Positions 31,748 to 34,782 of a DNA stretch of 34,782 nucleotides are shown piece after piece; the first letter of the stretch is position 1, and every line of letters begins with the position of its first letter. Below the pieces are notes generated by a model. The model saw only the letters and a list, made by a program, of their open reading frames with translations, ran no database searches and was not told the origin of the DNA. The stretch comes from Mariniphaga sp964398855 (GTDB taxonomy: Bacteria > Bacteroidota > Bacteroidia > Bacteroidales > Prolixibacteraceae), in contig CAYNOQ010000022.1 in NCBI GenBank assembly GCA_964398855.1, positions 1 through 34,782 of the forward strand. The letters are read 5' to 3'. The position numbers were made by a program, and so were the translations under genes.

Positions 31748-31766
31748 TCTGAGTTCTGCGAAGCAT

Positions 31767-32411
31767 TTATGATTTACTATTTTGTCCTCTATCGGTCAAC
31801 CCTTCAATTGCACCGCCCGAAACAGCCCACAGATAGAGGCTTGCCACCGATGCATAAGGAGAATAACGTTCCTGATATTTGGCAAAAAGCTCTTTTGTGA
31901 TTTTTTCGTGCCCGTAAAGCATTCGCAGTCCTCTTTGTATGGCAAGGTCGCCAAAGCTGATAATATTTGGTCGCTGCATTGAAAAGATCATCAGCATTTC
32001 GGCTGTCCATGCGCCAATGCCGGGCAGTTTCACAAGTGTTTCACTAACTTCCCGGTCAGGTAAATTTTTGAGCAAATCAATATCTAACTCTCCGGAAACT
32101 ACTTTGGAAGCCGCATGTTTTATATAACCCGCCTTTCGGAAAGAGATACCATATTGTTGCAGCTCCTCAGCGTTCATCGCATCAATAGCTTGCGGCGTAA
32201 TGGGTTTTATTCCCTCCTTCATTCTGTTCCAGATAGTTTTTTGCGCTTTGGATGATATCTGCTGCCCCACAATTGTGTTGACAAGCGCCGAAAAGAGATC
32301 GGGATTTACAGGACGCCTGATCATACCGATGGCATCTATGGCTTCGCCAAGTTTTATATCTCTACTTTTGAGATAATTAATCTCCTTTTCACCATATTGG
32401 AAATAGTTCAT
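31767..32411 (-). CDS. alkA: DNA-3-methyladenine glycosylase II (AlkA-like, HhH-GPD)
   Basis: A 214-residue base-excision repair enzyme that removes alkylated purines. The helix-hairpin-helix and GPD region is complete: LPGIGAWTAEMLMIF at about 129-143 and the catalytic Asp155 in ISFGDLAIQRGLRML. The N-terminal SALVNTIVGQQISSKAQKTIW is also typical. It lacks the first domain of E. coli AlkA and matches the shorter bacterial form. It starts 29 bp after the oxidoreductase gene, so the two could be co-transcribed. The stop is 19 bp from the heptamer array. Confidence 0.93.
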   Translation of the reverse strand: MNYFQYGEKEINYLKSRDIKLGEAIDAIGMIRRPVNPDLFSALVNTIVGQQISSKAQKTIWNRMKEGIKPITPQAIDAMNAEELQQYGISFRKAGYIKHAASKVVSGELDIDLLKNLPDREVSETLVKLPGIGAWTAEMLMIFSMQRPNIISFGDLAIQRGLRMLYGHEKITKELFAKYQERYSPYASVASLYLWAVSGGAIEGLTDRGQNSKS

Positions 32412-32428
32412 CTTCTATCTTTTTAAAT

Positions 32429-32440
32429 CAGCTATAGCTG
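32429..32440. repeat. 12-bp perfect palindrome CAGCTATAGCTG
   Basis: Lies in the short spacer between the oxidoreductase stop and the alkA start. It could be a protein-binding site or chance; no T-tract follows. Confidence 0.3.
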
Positions 32441-34132
32441 TCAGTTTTCAACGTTAAGCGTCAAAACCTGTCCTTTTTCCAACAGCAGTTGCTTTAACTT
32501 TTCATATTCCACATCCTGCACGGCGATTTTTTTATCGATTGCCATGCAGGCAGCGACCGCTGCCGACTGCCCCAATATCATAAAAACCGGTTCCATGCGG
32601 ATAGAGCCAAACGCAATATGGCTGGCTGAGGCACAGACCGGCACCAACAGGTTTCGGCACTCCTCTTTTTTGGGAATCAGTGAGCCGTAGGCAATTTCGT
32701 ATGGAGATATGCCGACACCAATATCGCCCTCGTTTTGAACATGCCCGTTTTCATCCACATAGCGCTGCACGTTATGCGAATCAATGGTATAGGAACCCAT
32801 TCCAACAGATTCGGGTGTCGGTGTGCGTTTGAGCAGTTCATTTTCAGTCATTACAAAAGTGCCAATCATGCGGCGGGATTCACGAATATAGAGTTGGTGA
32901 GGCCAGTGTCCGTTGTCAGTAAATTCATCCTTTGCAAGTCCGTATTCCTGCATTTCTGAACGTACTTTCTCCGGAACGCGCGGGTCGTTGGCAACAAACC
33001 AGAGCAATCCTTTCTGATAAGTTTCATGCTCTTTGATGATTTCTCTGCGCCGCTCATAGTCCGCTTCGGGATAATCGTAGTTCATGCCGATATTGTCACT
33101 GCTGAAAGGACCGTGATTGTTGGTATCTGTTTTGCGGTTGGGTATGACGTCAAATTTCTGAAACCACTCTTCTCTCCAACCGGCATCAAAAATCCGAACC
33201 AGAAGTTCATACTGCGTTGAGTCATAACCTTCAGGCTTGGGAAACGGAATGCGGTTTTTCGGATGATTGGTCATGCAGGTTCTGAAACAGTATGCCTGAA
33301 TGCGCTGGTCTCCGCTTCCCTTTTCACCCGGTGCATCGGGACTGATGCGCGGCAGCAACCCGCTTGACGGATCGCCCGGCGTCCAATAGGGATCGATGGG
33401 TTGACCAAGTACCTTAAAATGATGGCGATGGTGAAAAACGTCTGTCTGCACGCCGTTCCACTCTTCGCCATAAACATCGCCGGCTTCCCTACCAACGTGG
33501 TAGCTGACTCCGGCTGCTGCCATCAGGTCGCCTTCATAGGTGGCATCCATAAATATTTTGCCTTTAAAAGTTTTTCCCGAAAGCGTAGTTATGGAAACGA
33601 TATTTCCGTTCTCTTTTTTCACTCCGTCAGTCCGGTCAAGCCACTCATCACGGTAAACCTGAATATCATTTTCCCGGATTAAATCTTCAAAAACCTGCTC
33701 AGCCACATGGGGTTCAAAGAGCCACATGGTGCGCATTTCGCCGTCGATTGCAGGCACGCCCTGACCGGTATTTCCGAACTCCTCCTTTTTCATCCATTTC
33801 CAGGCATCGTCCTGCTGATAATGGTTATACACCCTATGATAAAAGTTTCGGGCAAGTCCGCCAATTGTCTCCTTCTTTCCTGTGTCGGTGTAGCCTAATC
33901 CACCGGAAGTGAGCCCGCCAAAATGTATGTCGGGAGAAACAACGATAACCGATTTGCCGGACTGAGCAATTTCAACAGCAGAAATTACGGCGGCAGAAGT
34001 GCCGCCATATATAATAACATCGGCTTTTAAATCATCGCTTTCTGCTTTTTCACAGCCAAAAAAAAGAAAACAGTATAAAGCTATTCCCAAAAATGACATT
34101 AAAATGCGTGGCTTTTTAAACTTTCTATTCAT
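32441..34132 (-). CDS. FAD-dependent oxidoreductase, exported lipoprotein
   Basis: From ATG 34132 the protein has 563 residues; an upstream ATG at 34213 would add 27 residues, but it lies within the promoter, so 34132 is preferred. The signal ILMSFLGIALYCFLFFGC gives a lipobox with Cys27. The domain belongs to the FAD_oxidored family: dinucleotide motif VIIYGGTSAAVISAVEIAQSGKSVIVV at about 39-65 (GGTSAA in place of GxGxxG), GGLTSGGLGYTDTG, FMDATYEGDLMAAAGVSYHVGREA and the C-terminal RMEPVFMILGQSAAVAACMAI. Such proteins are common in Bacteroidota and Planctomycetota; substrate is unknown but may be a sugar or other exported metabolite. Confidence 0.88.
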   Translation of the reverse strand: MNRKFKKPRILMSFLGIALYCFLFFGCEKAESDDLKADVIIYGGTSAAVISAVEIAQSGKSVIVVSPDIHFGGLTSGGLGYTDTGKKETIGGLARNFYHRVYNHYQQDDAWKWMKKEEFGNTGQGVPAIDGEMRTMWLFEPHVAEQVFEDLIRENDIQVYRDEWLDRTDGVKKENGNIVSITTLSGKTFKGKIFMDATYEGDLMAAAGVSYHVGREAGDVYGEEWNGVQTDVFHHRHHFKVLGQPIDPYWTPGDPSSGLLPRISPDAPGEKGSGDQRIQAYCFRTCMTNHPKNRIPFPKPEGYDSTQYELLVRIFDAGWREEWFQKFDVIPNRKTDTNNHGPFSSDNIGMNYDYPEADYERRREIIKEHETYQKGLLWFVANDPRVPEKVRSEMQEYGLAKDEFTDNGHWPHQLYIRESRRMIGTFVMTENELLKRTPTPESVGMGSYTIDSHNVQRYVDENGHVQNEGDIGVGISPYEIAYGSLIPKKEECRNLLVPVCASASHIAFGSIRMEPVFMILGQSAAVAACMAIDKKIAVQDVEYEKLKQLLLEKGQVLTLNVEN

Positions 34133-34182
34133 TGTATTTTTGCTAATGGTTACATTTACTTCAAAATCGCTTTGATGCGCTT

Positions 34183-34214
34183 CAAAAGTATCTGTTTTAT
34201 CCGGCAAACTCAAA
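34183..34214 (-). promoter_or_regulatory. Promoter of the FAD-oxidoreductase gene
   Basis: On the minus strand TTTG (34214-34211), 20 bp, then TACTTTTG (34190-34183). Both boxes match the Bacteroidota consensus. The predicted start near 34176 gives a leader of about 44 nt before ATG 34132. Confidence 0.75.
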
Positions 34215-34314
34215 TTTTGAATGGGAAAGTCTGGTGTGATTGCGAATTTGCTGAATTAGCTTTTCGTTATGCCATTTAACACGACCCCAAAATTTATCGG
34301 GACAAACAGGTTGG

Positions 34315-34336
34315 GAGGAGATAAGAAAATCTCCTC
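34315..34336. repeat. Hairpin GAGGAGAT/ATCTCCTC
   Basis: A perfect 8-bp stem with a 6-nt AAGAAA loop, 56 bp after the ferredoxin stop on the minus strand. It lacks a T-tract in the ferredoxin direction but may still act as a weak terminator or protect the mRNA 3' end. Confidence 0.5.
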
Positions 34337-34391
34337 ACTTGATGCGGAATAACGCAACTATGTATAGTAGGGGATATTTTTCGGCATCGGT

Positions 34392-34562
34392 TTATTCATC
34401 CAATGAAATACATTCCACCGGACAAACCTCCACACATGCTCCGCAGTCGGTGCAAATTTCCGGATCGATATAATATATATCACCTTCGGAAATGGCGCCA
34501 AGCGGGCACTCATCAATGCATGCCCCGCATGCGATACAATCTTCTGAAATTTTATATGCCAT
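34392..34562 (-). CDS. 2[4Fe-4S] bacterial-type ferredoxin
   Basis: A 56-residue electron carrier starting at ATG 34562 (MAYKISEDC); an in-frame ATG at 34625 would add 21 hydrophobic residues but lies upstream of the predicted transcription start. Two classical cluster motifs are present: Cys9, 12, 15 and 19 (CIACGACIDECP) and Cys37, 40, 43 and 47 (CTDCGACVEVCP). This is the low-potential ferredoxin common in anaerobes, a partner for enzymes such as pyruvate:ferredoxin oxidoreductase or hydrogenase, and suggests an anaerobic or facultative host. Confidence 0.96.
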   Translation of the reverse strand: MAYKISEDCIACGACIDECPLGAISEGDIYYIDPEICTDCGACVEVCPVECISLDE

Positions 34563-34595
34563 AACTTGTCTCTTAAAGTGATAAGTTTCAATTTC

Positions 34596-34626
34596 CAAAA
34601 GTAAAAACATTAGTAAAACAATCAAA
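34596..34626 (-). promoter_or_regulatory. Consensus promoter of the 2[4Fe-4S] ferredoxin
   Basis: TTTG (34626-34623), exactly 19 bp, TACTTTTG (34603-34596): a full consensus match. The predicted start near 34589 leaves a 27-nt leader before ATG 34562 and rules against the longer start. Confidence 0.85.
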
Positions 34627-34731
34627 GACCTAAAAGTCTTTTTTGTAAATTGCGCTTTCTTTTTAACAAACCCGGTTACTCAGATTCAAAAACATAATCA
34701 CAGAGCGCAAATCGTAATAGAAAAAAATGGC

Positions 34732-34762
34732 ATTGCTAATTAAATAGAGTTTTATATCTTTG
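34732..34762 (+). promoter_or_regulatory. Promoter of a gene leaving the right edge
   Basis: ATTG (34732-34735), 19 bp, TATCTTTG (34755-34762). The -7 box is exact and the -33 box has one change. An ATG at 34776 lies about 7 nt after the predicted start, so the leader would be very short. Confidence 0.6.
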
Positions 34763-34775
34763 TATAAAAAAAATT

Positions 34776-34782
34776 ATGAATT
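34776..34782 (+). CDS. Possible first codons of a gene continuing beyond the window
   Basis: ATG AAT T is all that is visible, following an A/T-rich leader and a good promoter. No product can be suggested. The true start could also lie further downstream. Confidence 0.3.

Larger units (their letters stand above)
31070..31766. other. Repeat-rich intergenic region with scaffold gap
   Basis: No supportable gene is present in these about 700 bases. The first 190 bases are plain AT-rich DNA. From about 31276 onward the DNA is made of several different short repeats (listed separately), interrupted by 100 N. Any open frames here only translate repeats or N residues. Confidence 0.75.

Noticed and set aside
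31414..31766. Open frames across the N run on both strands
   Set aside because: They translate only repeats and unknown bases.

Overview
The window looks like a draft chromosome contig from a member of the Bacteroidota, probably class Bacteroidia. Three things point there. Several genes carry Bacteroidota-type promoters (TTTG, about 19 bp, TAnnTTTG). The gene content is typical: a DUF3822 gene next to rsmD, a six-domain S1, RND efflux lipoproteins with 'LQSC'/'FISC' lipoboxes, and a secreted DUF1080 protein. Strong Shine-Dalgarno sites are rare. A run of exactly 100 N at 31589-31688 is a scaffold gap. No rRNA, tRNA, CRISPR array, transposase or phage gene was seen.

Layout. 1-755 is the N-terminal part of a type I restriction-modification methylase (hsdM) running off the left edge, followed by about 590 bp of AT-rich DNA and a lone membrane protein (1347-2045). 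2144-7010, minus strand, is a nucleotide-sugar block: rfbA, rfbC, rfbD and a phosphohexomutase, with a secreted DUF1080 protein at its end; rfbB is absent. 7243-10367 holds rpsA (S1 with a very acidic N-terminal extension) and rnz. 10413-13940 holds a RecD-like helicase, and divergently a pilin-like membrane protein, a DUF3822 protein and rsmD. 13971-18984 holds an exported thioredoxin-like protein, pdxH, dnaX, a threonine aldolase and a rhomboid protease. A small ferredoxin and a secreted propeller/alpha-toroid protein follow (19095-21933). 21934-22607 is a nest of small palindromes and tandem repeats. Next come a glycosyltransferase and an unrecognised 406-residue protein. 25306-31069 is a complete RND efflux operon (adaptor, pump, outer-membrane factor). 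31260-31748 is a second repeat-rich region interrupted by the gap. The right end holds alkA, a lipoprotein FAD-dependent oxidoreductase, a 2[4Fe-4S] ferredoxin and the promoter and first codons of a gene that leaves the window.

The most interesting item is dnaX. The clamp-loader frame ends at a stop directly after a run of ten A residues in the mRNA, and the tau-specific C-terminal part continues in the -1 frame. The run is preceded by a 6-bp hairpin and followed, after 8 nt, by a 14-bp stem-loop. This has the form of a programmed frameshift or transcriptional-slippage site making both gamma (367 aa) and tau (573 aa). Other points are the two clusters of unusual short repeats, the pilin-like/DUF3822 pair beside rsmD, the 41-glutamate extension of S1, and an exported propeller-toroid protein of unknown function. 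Most of the window is ordinary housekeeping and envelope functions; I did not find a defence or mobile system beyond the hsdM fragment.
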